Of a DNA stretch of 64,000 bases, positions 9,440-19,642 are shown one piece after another. Position numbers and translations under genes: made by a program. Source of the stretch: Bicyclus anynana (taxonomy: Eukaryota > Arthropoda > Insecta > Lepidoptera > Nymphalidae); the NCBI RefSeq assembly GCF_947172395.1, contig NC_069083.1:94501-158500 (forward strand), in the 5' to 3' direction. The notes under the pieces are model-generated. The model saw only the letters and a list, made by a program, of their open reading frames with translations, made no database searches and was not told the origin of the DNA. Positions within the stretch are counted from its first letter, which is position 1; every line of letters starts with the position of its first letter.

Positions 9440-9827
9440 ATGCAATCAGTAAAATTTTTGTCTGTCTGTCTGTCTGTATTATAATATTCTTTATAGAAAC
9501 AAAAACTACTCGACGGATTTTAACGAAACTTGGTACAATTATTCTTCATACTCCTGGGCAGGTTATAGTATACTTTTCATCACGCTATGATCAATAGGAG
9601 CAGAGCAGTGAAGGGAAATGTTGAAAAAACAGGAGAAATGACTCCATTTTTTAAGCTCCCGTCGCCGTCGCGTGGTAGGGTAGGGTTAGGGTAGGGGTAG
9701 GGTAGGGAATGGTTAGGGTAGGGGTAGGGTCAGAGTAGGGTAGGGGTAAGGTAGGGTTAGAGTGGGGTTGGGTAGGGTAGGGGTAGTAGTAGGGTTTCAC
9801 GCGGACGAAGTCGCGTGCGTCCGCTAG
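9440..9827 (+). mobile_element. Helitron-like element with GTCT and TAGGG arrays (copy b)
   Basis: It contains (GTCT)n at about 9463-9477, then a spacer including CGACGGATTTTAACGAAACT, then a degenerate TAGGG array, then TTTCACGCGGACGAAG and a hairpin (GCGGACG with CGTCCGC) ending CTAG before T. The family is typical of microsatellite-carrying non-autonomous elements of Lepidoptera. The start is not certain. Confidence 0.55.
9675..9794 (+). repeat. Degenerate TAGGG/TTAGGG-like minisatellite
   Basis: About twenty imperfect 5- to 7-bp units (TAGGG, TTAGGG, TAGGGG) lie inside the Helitron-like element. The runs of three or four G could form a quadruplex. The insect telomere unit is TTAGG, so this is not a plain telomere array. 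Confidence 0.85.
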
Positions 9828-10156
9828 TCAATAATAATTATTATCTATATTTTAAACATTTACATATTTAACTTTCCACCGTTCTTAATATAAACATTTA
9901 CAAACAAGATATATTTGATCAATAACAGTAGGTAAAGCCAAAATACTTAGTCTTCTAAACAAAGCATTTGTTACTTATTTTGTAGGTATTTTATATTAGT
10001 ATGTAGGTTATAAGAAGTTTTTTTGGTTTTTATTTTAGTAGAATAAGTATTTCAAGTATATTTCTTTTTCAGAACATTAAATATCTATTTCTGTGGTTAT
10101 TTTAGAGTATCGGAATGTTATACTATTGCGAGTATATAATATTATTATACATTATA

Positions 10157-10488
10157 TGTATGTAAAAAGAAAACCTCTTTAATATTATTTCTTTTTGGTA
10201 ATTTACTTTTTTTTTCATGACTTTGTCACATTTGAAATATTCGATATATTATTATTGACTTAACAGCAAAACATTAAATTTTTTATTAAAATATAAAGTA
10301 AATGTAAATAATAGCTTTGAATGTTGTTTTTATATTTTATTTATAGGTAAGTTTTAGTTTAGTATTTAATTTAATTATTTAATGTAAAACGTAATATTGT
10401 AAATAACAATTATATTTTATTTATAGAAACACAAACAAGCTTTTATTACTACTATCACATTCATGTGAAATAATTATCATTATATGTA
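10157..10488 (+). repeat. Solo LTR of the gypsy-type element
   Basis: A 324-bp LTR (10161-10484) begins TGTAAAAAG and ends ATCATTATA, opposite in orientation to the element at 1957-6822. It is flanked by TGTA at 10157-10160 and 10485-10488. No gag or pol is attached, so it is the footprint left when the two LTRs of an older insertion recombined. The AG/GTAAGT motif is kept. Confidence 0.92.
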
Positions 10489-11740
10489 TGTATACATCAG
10501 TCGTAATAAATTATATAAAATTAATTACTAAAACGGGTAAAATGCAATAATATTACATTATCATTGGTAAAATGTGTTCGCAGAGACATCGTTTACCTAC
10601 TACATAGTTTTTACTATAACACATTTGCTCGTAAAGTATCGCTTATTTTACCAATTTCAATATCGTTATGTATCTCATTACGCACATGTGACGTAATGTA
10701 AAGTAAAATGCACTCGTGCCCTAATGTAATATAAAACCTTTATCATCCGTCTAAAAGCGAACGGTACTTTTTTAAATCTTGGCAGAGTTTTTATGTCAGA
10801 AAAGTGCTCCACATTTTATGAATAAAATTAACTTTTTGAGATGAAATATAATAAAAAAACATTTAATTCTTTAATTTTAACAATTTTAACAATAAATGTC
10901 AACCATTTATCTGTATCAGAAACACAAAAATATTAATTCACCTTTTTACTAAAACCTACTGGCTGGTTTGGTGCATTTGTCTAAAACAAATAAACGCTTC
11001 GCGCACGCACTTCGTTATCTGTGCAAAAAAGACAAGCGTATAAAAATGTCATAAGGAAAACAGGCAAAAATGCAAATTCATTTTCAGAAAGTTGTTCAAA
11101 GTGTGCTTTCTCGCAAATGTGTTATAAAACGTCGTATGACATACGTGCGCTTTGATAATAAAACAGCCTCTGTATATTTTCAACTTACAGACTGAATAAC
11201 CAATGTAATAAGATACTTTTTTACGTGTGCACTTTTCAACTTTTTCTTCAAAATGTATTATAATATCTGCCTACTTTCCTAAATTTAATTTTTTTTTAAA
11301 CTACGCTACTCACAGATCTGAAGCATCTGAAGTGTATCAAATGCTGATTTGTTTAACTAATGACGCATCTCTGTTTATTTTATGAGGCTCACGGTAATGC
11401 GTTAATCCTTGTCATCATCTTTAACATATGAAAATTATTGTTATGTGGTTAAGCATTATCATACTAAGACCACCAACCCGCACTGAAAATCTCCTCTCCT
11501 ACAAGGATTGTGTCCTTGTTATATGCCGTTTAAATAGGCTGACAACGTTATGAAGAATTTATTGTATAAAATGCTCTATTTATTTTTTGCACAGATTATG
11601 AGTAAAATAATTTAAAGCTTTTTCTACAAAACAAATAAAACATAATATAAAAAAGTGGTACAAAATACATTGGTAATTTAATAAAAATAAAAATATAACT
11701 TGGTCACCATAAAGATTTTTTCAAAATTATTAAAATAATA
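10489..11740. other. No gene seen; AT-rich intergenic DNA
   Basis: Short AT-rich words and TTTATT polyadenylation-like strings occur, but no coding stretch. The segment around 11750-11775 holds AATAAA on the minus strand, about 190-205 nt downstream of the cytochrome b5 stop codon. It may be that gene's polyadenylation signal. Confidence 0.55.
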
Positions 11741-11958
11741 ATTAGGTGGTGCATTTTATTCATGTACCCTGTTTATTAGTTGGACCAAAGATTTTATAAA
11801 ATGTTTGAGATACAGTTTGTAGTTGATGTTCTAGTTAAAAGTTTATATCAATTTGTAGTTTTAAAACTTGGATGGATATTGGTTACCTAACCTAACTTTC
11901 GAGTGTTCTTTTCTCGGTCCTATATCAAGAGTCACCGTTCAGCAGTCTACGATCAGCC

Positions 11959-12330
11959 CTACGGTAAGAGATACCCGTACACCAGCACAGCGAGCGCGGC
12001 CAGCAGCAGCGGCGGGCCGCACGCGGACAGCAGCGCGGCCGCCGGCGCGTCGGGCTCGTCGGGCGCGGCGGCGGCCGGCGGCGGCGGCGGCGGCCAGCGC
12101 TCCGCCTCCGCCATCTCGCCCAGGCGCAGTCGCGCGCGGCGCTGGAGCGCGTCCTCGCTGTGGCCCACGCGGCGGAAGCACTCGCTGGCGTCGCCGCCCG
12201 CCGCCGCCAGCAGCACGTCGGCGCCGCCCGGGTGCTCGTGCAGGAAGCCGCTCACGTCGAACACCTCGTTGTCGATGGCCACCAGCGCGCTGCCGGCGCG
12301 CAGCTGCTGCCGCGTGAAGCGCCGCGTCAT
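11959..12330 (-). CDS. Tail-anchored cytochrome b5 domain protein
   Basis: This is an electron-carrier haem protein predicted to sit on a membrane by its C-terminus. From the ATG at 12328-12330 (protein MTRRFTRQQLRAG...) it is 123 residues long. The frame is open upstream to a further ATG at 12394-12396, but the first choice starts right before the domain. Seen directly: VAIDNEVFDVSGFLHEHPGG with the first haem-ligand His, then VGHS with the second, in the usual spacing. After these come a GEM segment, a low-complexity P/A/D-rich linker, a hydrophobic helix (LLLAALAVLVYGYL) and stop TAG at 11959-11961. The order is the normal one for microsomal or outer-mitochondrial cytochrome b5, about 130 residues. 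It is one uninterrupted exon with very high GC in AT-rich surroundings, so it may be a retrocopy or the only coding exon. No partner genes adjoin it. Confidence 0.8.
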   Translation of the reverse strand: MTRRFTRQQLRAGSALVAIDNEVFDVSGFLHEHPGGADVLLAAAGGDASECFRRVGHSEDALQRRARLRLGEMAEAERWPPPPPPAAAAPDEPDAPAAALLSACGPPLLLAALAVLVYGYLLP

Positions 12331-12449
12331 GTCGCGCGGACGGCCCGTGGCGGAGTGTGCGGCGCGGGCGAGCGGCGGCGCGCGCGCTTGCGTCATCGGC
12401 CGACCGCCGGGGCGCCGGGTTGGCCAGGGCCACTCACCATACTAAAAAT

Positions 12450-13689
12450 GCTACACTTAGGTATCTGCTATAAAAAAAATACCCGACTTCGTAAAATAAT
12501 AACACAACACCAGCTATATAAACAGAAAAGAAAAAAATATTACATGCGATATCGTTGAATATTTTAAACATATTTCACATTAGGTTACTCTAGGTCACAA
12601 AACAAAAAATCTCTTTAGCAACATTTCCTTGTCCGTCTGTCTGTCAAGAGTCAAGAGTCAAGACCCTTTATTTCAGAAACGTGTAGAGTTATCAAGTTGA
12701 AATCAAAAACATAATATAACCTTACTTAGACGAATCTAACGAAATACTTTGTTTGATTTAAAAAATATTTTGTACATCTTTTTTAAATATGACCTAAATT
12801 TAATAATTTAATGATATTTTTCCAAAAAGGAAAAGTATCAAAATACTTTGCTCACGAGATTACCGCCATGTGGAGTGTATGGGCCGGAGCACCCAAACCC
12901 ACCGTGCACTATTGAACTGGGGCCGCGGGTCACACCAAATGAAACACCGGCTTGATCTCGATGGGTGTTGGGTTTATTTAAACAATCAATGTAGGTACTG
13001 ATAACGGAGAACACCAACAATTTGGCAAACCGATGGCTTGCCTCATATACTCTAGTATGAACAAGTCATAGCGCGATCTAAAGTGTGAGTGGCGCCATCT
13101 AGTGCCACTGCACGTAAACAGGAGTGTTGAGTCTACTATTGTTGTTCCGATAGTTGTTTCAGTCAATTGTCTTATAGCGAAAAGCTTCGACTTCGATATC
13201 ATATGAAGCTTTCGCTTAACTGTTGGATCAAGAGTCAGATACAGAAGGCAGTGATTCTTGAGATAGCGCGTATTATGAGAAGGTTCCTCTGGAAGCGTGA
13301 CCGCCGCCCGGTTGCTTGGGCACTCAAATATCCCGCACCGGGACAGTTGATTTTTTTTTATATAGGTGTTTTGTATTATCAACATTGTTAAAAATTAAAA
13401 AAAAAACAAATAAATGAATGAGAGTAAACAGAATATTGCATACGTACCTACAAACCTACGAGTACGCGAAAAAATTCATAACCGGTTATAGCACTCAACT
13501 CGCGCACCCAACGTCGCAAGTTAAATAATATTCCGTAATGATTCCTAACTGACAACTTCACATACTCGTGGTGCACCCTGCAGATTGTCCGACGAGACTC
13601 TAGCAACCGACTGATGGCGGTATAACCATTTAACTGGTTGGATTTTTATAAATGGCACGTGTCGGGCAGCAGCGACACCGGTGCGGAAA
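12450..13689. other. No gene seen; mixed repeat remnants
   Basis: A TCAAGAG triplet repeat at about 12645-12662 and a GTCCGTCTGTCTGTC run precede TTTATTTCAG, which resembles the tail of a mobile element. Around 13020-13390 several short frames on both strands look like chance or dead repeat sequence. Confidence 0.5.
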
Positions 13690-14345
13690 AATCCAGCCCT
13701 GCGAATGATCAACCCGGATGCCCAGCTTGGTCATTCGATTCGGTGGAAACTTGGGCTGTGCTGAGGTCTTTGCAGAGATGCCGGGTCGACTACAGGTACA
13801 TTCAAGCGTTGAAGTGTTTGTATGAAAGCGCAACTATGTCAGTCCGTATACAGGATCAGACTACGAGGCCAATCCAATTGCAGCGAGATGCATGCATCGA
13901 GAGATGTAATCTCCCCAAAGCTATTTACCGCTGCATTGGAAGATGTCTTTAAGTTTCTGGACTGGTTCCGCGACATCTGTTCGTCCGAAATTCCTCAGTG
14001 TTTGAAGACGAAAGTCTTCGATCAGTGCGTGTTGCCAGTGATGGATCCGAGATTTGGTCACTGACTATGGGCCTTATTAGAAGGCTCAAAGTCACTCAGC
14101 GGGCGATGGAGCGAGCTATGCTTGGAGTTTCTCTACGTGATCGAATCAGGAATGAGGAGACCCGCCGACGAACCAAAGTCACTGACATAGCTCAGCGAGT
14201 CGCGAAGCTCAAGTGGCAATGGCCATGGACGTTGGGATCTCAAGGTGCTGGAATGGCGACCCCGCACCGGAAATCGCAGTGTTGGTCGACCCCCCACTAG
14301 GTGGACCAAGGATATCAAGCAGGTTGCAAGGAGCCGCTGGATGCT
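13690..14345 (+). pseudogene. RTE-type LINE fragment, internally deleted
   Basis: Pieces in different frames read WAVLRSLQRCRVDYRYIQAL, then YESATMSVRIQDQTTRPIQL, then, after a deletion, SLTMGLIRRLKVTQRAMERA and LRDRIRNEE. It ends in the block ATGCTGGCGGCTCGAG. This is the reverse transcriptase core and C-terminus of an RTE-like retrotransposon. The catalytic FADD region falls in the deletion between about 13960 and 13970. It is dead. Confidence 0.85.
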
Positions 14346-14359
14346 GGCGGCTCGAGGTT

Positions 14360-14545
14360 GAAACTTGTCTGTTTGTTTGACTAGGTAGGTACCTAGTCCA
14401 AACAAACTGACAAGTTTCAGTTTTATTATATTAATGTATTTCCTTAATGAACGATATGTCAAATATAAAAATACTAACTAACCTAACCTAACTAGTGCAA
14501 GCAAACTGACAACTTTCGGTTTTGTTATATTAATGTTTTTAATTA
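14360..14545. repeat. Fold-back and 46-bp near-tandem duplication
   Basis: 14360-14418 is an inverted repeat (GAAACTTGTC... with ...GACAAGTTTC) with GGTACC near its centre, one mismatch and a short indel. The right arm is also copied at about 14491-14537 (CAAGCAAACTGACAACTTTC and so on), giving two direct repeats about 100 bp apart. The origin is unknown. Confidence 0.7.
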
Positions 14546-14821
14546 TAATAATTATAAATGACGTGTGATGTTTACCCGCGCGTCACGTGTGCGGTACGCT
14601 CGTCACAAGTGCGCGTCACCACATTCTGTGCATACATTAATGCAAAGAGCGGCGGCTCCGTGCGATTGACCTTTGCGATTGTCTTGCGACCTACCTCTAA
14701 GGTCAACTATTCAACCGAATTTGTATCGTGTACATTAATAGGTACTAATCGAAAGTGTATCGTTGACCGCAGCGCCGCTGGTGAAATCTGACGAGTAGAC
14801 GTAGTTCATCATCATTACCAC

Positions 14822-14900
14822 TCTCGAGCGATGAATCCTCGGGTGACGCCGCTGAGGTCCCAATGAGTCCCAGGAGCCTTCGGCACTTACACAATCGGGT
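14822..14900 (-). repeat. Fragment of dispersed repeat shared with 37263-37665
   Basis: The complement reads AAGTGCCGAAGGCTCCT and GACCTCAGCGGCGTCACC, nearly matching the start of the repeat at 37268. It is probably part of a LINE 3' end. Confidence 0.6.
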
Positions 14901-15922
14901 TACACTTACACGATTAAGTCACCTAACATTCGGAAATGATAGGTATTTGCCTGGATTACCTGAGGTGGCCATCAGCACCGTGATAGTCAGCATCACCAGC
15001 ATCATCAGCATGGCATGGCCGCCACAGTGCGCCACTGTCGCGGCCAAGTACGTGTCGAGCCACGCGCAGTGTAGAGTTCCGTATATTAAGTTAGCAGTTT
15101 AATCTCCTATGAAATGCACAAAAATACCGATAACATTCGTCCTCACTTTGTATGTAGGGAAGGAACCGTATTTTTTTTTATTGTATCACTTTATAGAAGT
15201 AATTGATATACATACGCACACCAAATTTAAGCTTTCTAATTTTAACAGATACTGAGTTATCTTACTGACAACTTTATTTTTTTTTAACAACGGAAATACA
15301 TGGATTTGTGTATTGTGCTTCTACGTAATACAATGTTGAGTTGCACCTTTCGTTGTACGGGTCATCACCACCTCATCATCACGAACAGCCTATTCGTGCG
15401 TAATTGAAATTATTTTTTTATTTGAAAAGACAAAACGAAGAAAGACAAAACCGTGATTAATTTTTTTTCCGTTTTGTCTTTCTTTCATTTACAATCATCG
15501 CTAACCTACATGTATAGGTGACAAGCCAAGATTTAGGTAACACTCAGGTCTCGGTCGGGAACATTGAGCTGCAGCTGACGACGCACTTTACTGTTAGTAG
15601 TTAGTAGATTAGTTCCAAAACAGCGGCCAACTGTCAAGACAGACTGACAGCGACCCGGCGGCAGTCGGCGTCAGCCCGCAAAGTGAGCGACGCCGAGCGA
15701 CCGGCCGCAGGCAGGAACAAGGCAGGTGTGATACAGAAAAACGCATACGAAATATTAAATATTTTATTTGAAAACAAACTTATTCGATTCATGTATACAT
15801 AAAGTTCACGTTTTACATACATCTCTCCGCTTTTATACAATTTGAGTTTTTTCACCTACGAGTACTTAGTCAATTTATTGTAAAACTTGTCTATCATTAA
15901 CATTATATGTACAGTGTGTGTC
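14901..15922. other. No gene seen
   Basis: A 15-bp near-perfect hairpin with arms AGAAAGACAAAAC and GTTTTGTCTTTCT lies at about 15439-15485. The rest is AT-rich or unremarkable. Confidence 0.5.
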
Positions 15923-16122
15923 NNNNNNNNNNNNNNNNNNNNNNNNNNNNNNNNNNNNNNNNNNNNNNNNNNNNNNNNNNNNNNNNNNNNNNNNNNNNNN
16001 NNNNNNNNNNNNNNNNNNNNNNNNNNNNNNNNNNNNNNNNNNNNNNNNNNNNNNNNNNNNNNNNNNNNNNNNNNNNNNNNNNNNNNNNNNNNNNNNNNNN
16101 NNNNNNNNNNNNNNNNNNNNNN
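15923..16122. other. Assembly gap (200 N)
   Basis: There are exactly 200 N, a round number that usually marks a gap of unknown size. It lies about 740 bp downstream of the dpr stop codon, so part of that gene's 3' untranslated region could be missing. Confidence 0.99.
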
Positions 16123-16864
16123 GAGTATCTGTACAGTTATTGTGCTTCGCGACACCTCTTCACTTCGGTTGTAACTTGTATGCCCACTGTGAACTTTGTT
16201 CTCATAATGAAAGAAAGAAGAAAGGCGCACGGACGCACATGTATCATTATTATAATTATTACTGCAGCCGAAGCGAAACGTCTTCCCGAGATAAGTCCAC
16301 AATGAAAAGGCAATTATTGGTAAATTCTATTTGTGTCGAGGAGTCGTTTACAAACTAGGTATGTATTTCCTTAGATCAGTTTCTCTTTATTATTATTTTA
16401 TACAATTATTCTTGATTTAATTAAACTCTATAATATACAAAATGTTTGAACGACACTGCCCAGTGCTGTAGTCCAGGCAGTGCAGAGCGCGGCTGTCGTG
16501 CGACTTTAGCACGACTGTCGCACTACTGTCGCATGACAGTCACGCGGGTGCAGTGTACTCCGGCTCCGAGCCTCCTACCGCTCGTGGTATGTACAGTGCG
16601 CCGACCAGTACAAGTGAGGGCGGCGCGAGCGGCGGCAGAGTGCGCGGGGTGCGCGGGGTGCACGTCACCGGTGGCTGCCGGCCGAGAGCGCTCGCTATCG
16701 TTTAATTTTGTTTTTTACAAATAATTTCATACCAATCACTATCACAAATATTCTAGCGTTTCATTTGGGAAAGTTAACGTTAATAATTTTGAATGATCGC
16801 GGTCTCTCTCTCGCCGGCAGTCGCTAGGCTAGGGCCGGCGGTGGGGCGGGAGCTAGCGCGCGCG
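16123..16864 (-). other. Probable 3' untranslated region or downstream flank of the dpr gene
   Basis: No coding sequence is seen. AATAAA on the minus strand occurs at about 16386-16391, roughly 475 nt after the stop codon, and could be the polyadenylation signal. The transcript end cannot be set by eye. Confidence 0.4.
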
Positions 16865-17158
16865 TCAGCTGGCCAGCAGCGCGGCGGCGGCGCGCGCGTG
16901 CAGCGCGGCGGCGGCCAGCAGCGCCAGCAGGCAGCGGCGCGGGTCGGACAGGCCGGCCGAGCCCGTCTGCATGGCGGCCGGCCGCTCGCCGTCCAGCACG
17001 TGCACGCGCACGGCCGCCAGCTCGGCGTTGGACGGCGCGCACGAGTAGCGGCCCGAGTCGGCGGGCGCCGCGTCCTGCACCAGCAGGTACGACGTGGTGG
17101 CGGCGCCCTTCTCCGTCACCACCGACACGCCGCCGCGCGTCGAGTCGTACGAGATCAC
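16865..17158 (-). CDS. dpr: dpr-like gene, last coding exon (Ig domain 2 end and C-terminal anchor signal)
   Basis: Defective-proboscis-extension-response proteins are neuronal cell-surface receptors that bind DIP proteins and help choose synaptic partners. This exon encodes 97 residues starting VISYDSTRGGVSVVTEKG, with the Ig Cys in DSGRYSCAPSNAE and then the family signature RVHVLDGERPAAMQTG. A hydrophobic tail rich in Leu and Ala follows and ends in LLAS and a stop. With a small-residue GSAG stretch before it, the tail looks like a GPI-anchor signal. The acceptor is AAGCAG/GTG (AG at 17159-17160) in phase 0, agreeing with the donor of the previous exon. The pyrimidine tract is poor and a 17-bp perfect hairpin lies 44-81 nt upstream. 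The closest relatives by motif are Drosophila dpr6 and dpr10. GC is very high. Confidence 0.88.
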   Translation of the reverse strand: MISYDSTRGGVSVVTEKGAATTSYLLVQDAAPADSGRYSCAPSNAELAAVRVHVLDGERPAAMQTGSAGLSDPRRCLLALLAAAALHARAAAALLAS

Positions 17159-17203
17159 CTGCTTCACAACGCGCCGCGCGCGGTCATGCGCCGCCCGCCG
17201 CGA

Positions 17204-17241
17204 GGCGCCGCGACACGACGAGCGCGTCGTGTCGCGGCGCC
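17204..17241. repeat. 17-bp perfect hairpin in the last dpr intron
   Basis: Arm GGCGCCGCGACACGACG (17204-17220), loop AGCG, exact complementary arm 17225-17241. It is all GC-rich and very stable. It sits where the branch point of the last intron would be expected. Confidence 0.9.
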
Positions 17242-17446
17242 GGCGCGTCTCCACACAACATTCAACTTCTCGGATGAATCCATATTTGTCGGGCGGTACG
17301 TGTAGTGTCGGATCGCGTCACAAGTTCAGAACGCAATCGAATAACATTAATAAGTATAAACAGTCCAGTCCATACAATACGCATGACACGTATGTCACGT
17401 CAGACAAATATAAACCCGCCGAATCAAAACATATAATATTGCAATA

Positions 17447-17645
17447 CTAGCGGACGCTCGGGACTTCGTACGCGTGAAATTATATTTTCCACGAATCCCA
17501 CGGGAAGATGTATTTTTTCGGGATAAATAGGATTGTTTGTTGCCACATAGCCTCCTCTATCTTCCAGTGAAAGTCCCTTTAAAATTGGTTCAGCCGTTTC
17601 AGAGATTAGTTCAGACAAACAGACAGACAAAAAATGGTAAAAAAT
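17447..17645 (-). mobile_element. Helitron-like element in the dpr intron (copy c)
   Basis: Reversed, it ends CCGCTAG followed by T, after a CGTCCGC-like block and TTCACGCGTACGAAG. Further in are GGTTCAGCCGTTTCAGAG (plus-strand reading) and an ACAGACAGAC tract, the order seen in copies b and d. It is inserted in the intron between the last two dpr exons. Confidence 0.5.
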
Positions 17646-19514
17646 TGATTATGTATTAGTATCGAATAAATAGCACTTGAAAGAACACAATTATTTTGAA
17701 ATCACAGGCAGGCACTTAAAGGGGAATGCCCATCCCCGGCCCAGGCCTACCCTTACCGACCGGCAACTTACTTATATCTAAAAAAATCTTGTTAATTCTA
17801 CTTTAATAATGAAATCATTACTTTATCAAAAAAAGTTTGCATCAACGTTTTACGATATGTTCAATTCATCTTTAATTTGTCCACAACGGGGACAAGCTAC
17901 AATCTTTGACTATACAGTCTGAGTACGTACTACGATATTTGTTGAAGACTTATGATTGGTTTGTTTGTTCGTTTCCTTGTCTGTTATCTGTTAAGTTTTT
18001 TGATAACAGAAAAAAATAATACAGCTTCAAATGTTACATCGCCGCTTTGGTACAAAGGCGAACATTTTGCCCCAGAAGAGTGATAAAAAAAATATTTTTC
18101 TTCAAGAAACATGGTTTTATTAAGCCAATTATTTAACCAGATACATCATAATTATTATCATCTCCATATACTTGTACACGGGGTGTACCTGGGGGCTGGG
18201 TTTCCTGGGCCGAAGTTGTATGGGCCGGTTTTTAAATTTAAATTTAATGTCATTTATTAACTGACTTCAAAAAAATTAAGAAGTTCTCAATTCCACTCGT
18301 ATGTTATGTTTGTAACCTCATAACTTTGTCATCTAATTTTAACTAATTTTTGATAATTATAAGTTAGTTTGAAAGAGTATACTTCTAGATTGGTTCCATT
18401 TAATTTTTACGAAAATAAGTTCAGTAATTTTGTTTTAAAATCAAAATAAATGACATAAGTGATCTAAATTTGTCACACCGTAGCGTGAACGGGCACTATG
18501 CTAGGACACACTTAAAACAGAAAAATAAAATCTTATTACCAAAAAAATTTAACTGATTTCAAAGATTACTTAAAAAAAAAGAAATTCCATCGTACAATTG
18601 TCCTTTTTATTGATCAGTTTGAAGGCGGTGCCAAATATCAAAATAAATTATAAGGACCTGGCACAGCATCGCCATTGATAATTATATAATAATTACTTGT
18701 TATTCTTGCTTTTAATATTATAATAGAACTACATAATATATTATTACAAGCTTTTATTTAATTCGCCCTATTACTATACTTACTCGTAAGTATATAATTA
18801 TGTATGTAGGTTGTTGTGTTTGTTTCAAACGTTGGATTTCCTCCAAGTTCAACACTGACATTTTGCATGTTTTTTTAATTCTAAATTGTGATAATACATT
18901 AAAATGGTAAATATAAATGACAGTGCAGCAAGGAGAATCTCGTTTTGATTCCTTATTGATTAGTAGGACGGACAACATTTTGCATAATATTTAAGCATAT
19001 TATTTAATTTGAATAGTAAAAAAAGATCTCTACCGAAATTGAATGCTACAGTGCAGTCTACAGTTTGTTACTTTGTAGTAAAAATATGAAACTTTGTATT
19101 TACGAGTAGGTACTTTTGATTTCGAAACCATTTTTTAAGAGCAATTTTATAAAAGCTTGTATTTAAATCCATATGATTAAATGTAACTCAGTGGCTGAGA
19201 CGGCGAGCTGCGAACAACGTTCCGCGTCATCGACTAGATAACTGCAACTTGTCGACAAGTTGATGATGAGCGATAGAAGCAACGAGACAGAGCAGCGCCG
19301 TCGCAGCACTCGCTACAGTGCGCAGCACGCACGGCAGCGCACAGCTGTGGCTACAACACTCGGGCCACACATCTCTCGCGGACGGAGTCACGGAAGCGAC
19401 CACACTGTGACGTGCACCATCGCGGCCTCGGCTCTGCGCCTGCGCGCGTGCTGCGCGACTAGTCTAGTTAGCGTAGGAGGAATGGAGTGGCATAATTACT
19501 TTGCGTCCGCTCAC
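17646..19514 (-). other. dpr intron (between Ig2 exons), no gene
   Basis: This is the rest of the 2356-bp intron 17159-19514. It is AT-rich. 18230-18670 looks like a dispersed repeat: pieces such as GATTGGTTCCATTTAA and GAAGGCGGTGCC recur, the first directly and the second inverted, around the LINE fragment at 40.1-40.75 kb. Confidence 0.55.
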
Positions 19515-19642
19515 CTCGTCCTCGTGGTACCAGAAGATGTAGGCGGGCGGCTCGGGGCTGAACTGGATGAGGCACGTGAGGTTGATGGTGGAGCCGATGT
19601 CCACGTGCAGGTCGGGCCCGCCCAGGATGCGCGCCGACGGCA
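19515..19642 (-). CDS. dpr: dpr-like gene, internal exon (Ig domain 2, first half)
   Basis: This 128-nt exon begins after TGTTGCAG (acceptor AG 19643-19644) and ends at GACGAG before GTGAGC. It completes a Val codon from the upstream exon and encodes PSARILGGPDLHVDIGSTIN, then LTCLIQFSPEPPAYIFWYHEDE. ILGGPDLHVD, GSTINLTC and SPEPPAYIFWYH are hallmark strings of dpr Ig domain 2, with the first disulphide Cys in LTC and the Trp in IFWYH. It enters in phase 1 and leaves in phase 0, fitting both neighbours. GC-rich. Confidence in family is high; which dpr paralogue is less certain. Confidence 0.93.

Noticed and set aside
9675..9794. Telomere or subtelomere
   Set aside because: The units are irregular TAGGG types, not the insect TTAGG, and sit inside a mobile element.
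11868..12558. Several long open frames on both strands over the cytochrome b5 region
   Set aside because: They are Arg/Ala-rich shadows of the GC-rich cytochrome b5 gene in other frames; only the -strand frame ending at 11959 has domain motifs.
15856..16358. Open frames of about 130-150 residues crossing the gap
   Set aside because: They are open only because the N run carries no stop codons.
16793..17305. 170-residue plus-strand frame over the last dpr exon
   Set aside because: It is a compositional shadow of the GC-rich exon with no domain.
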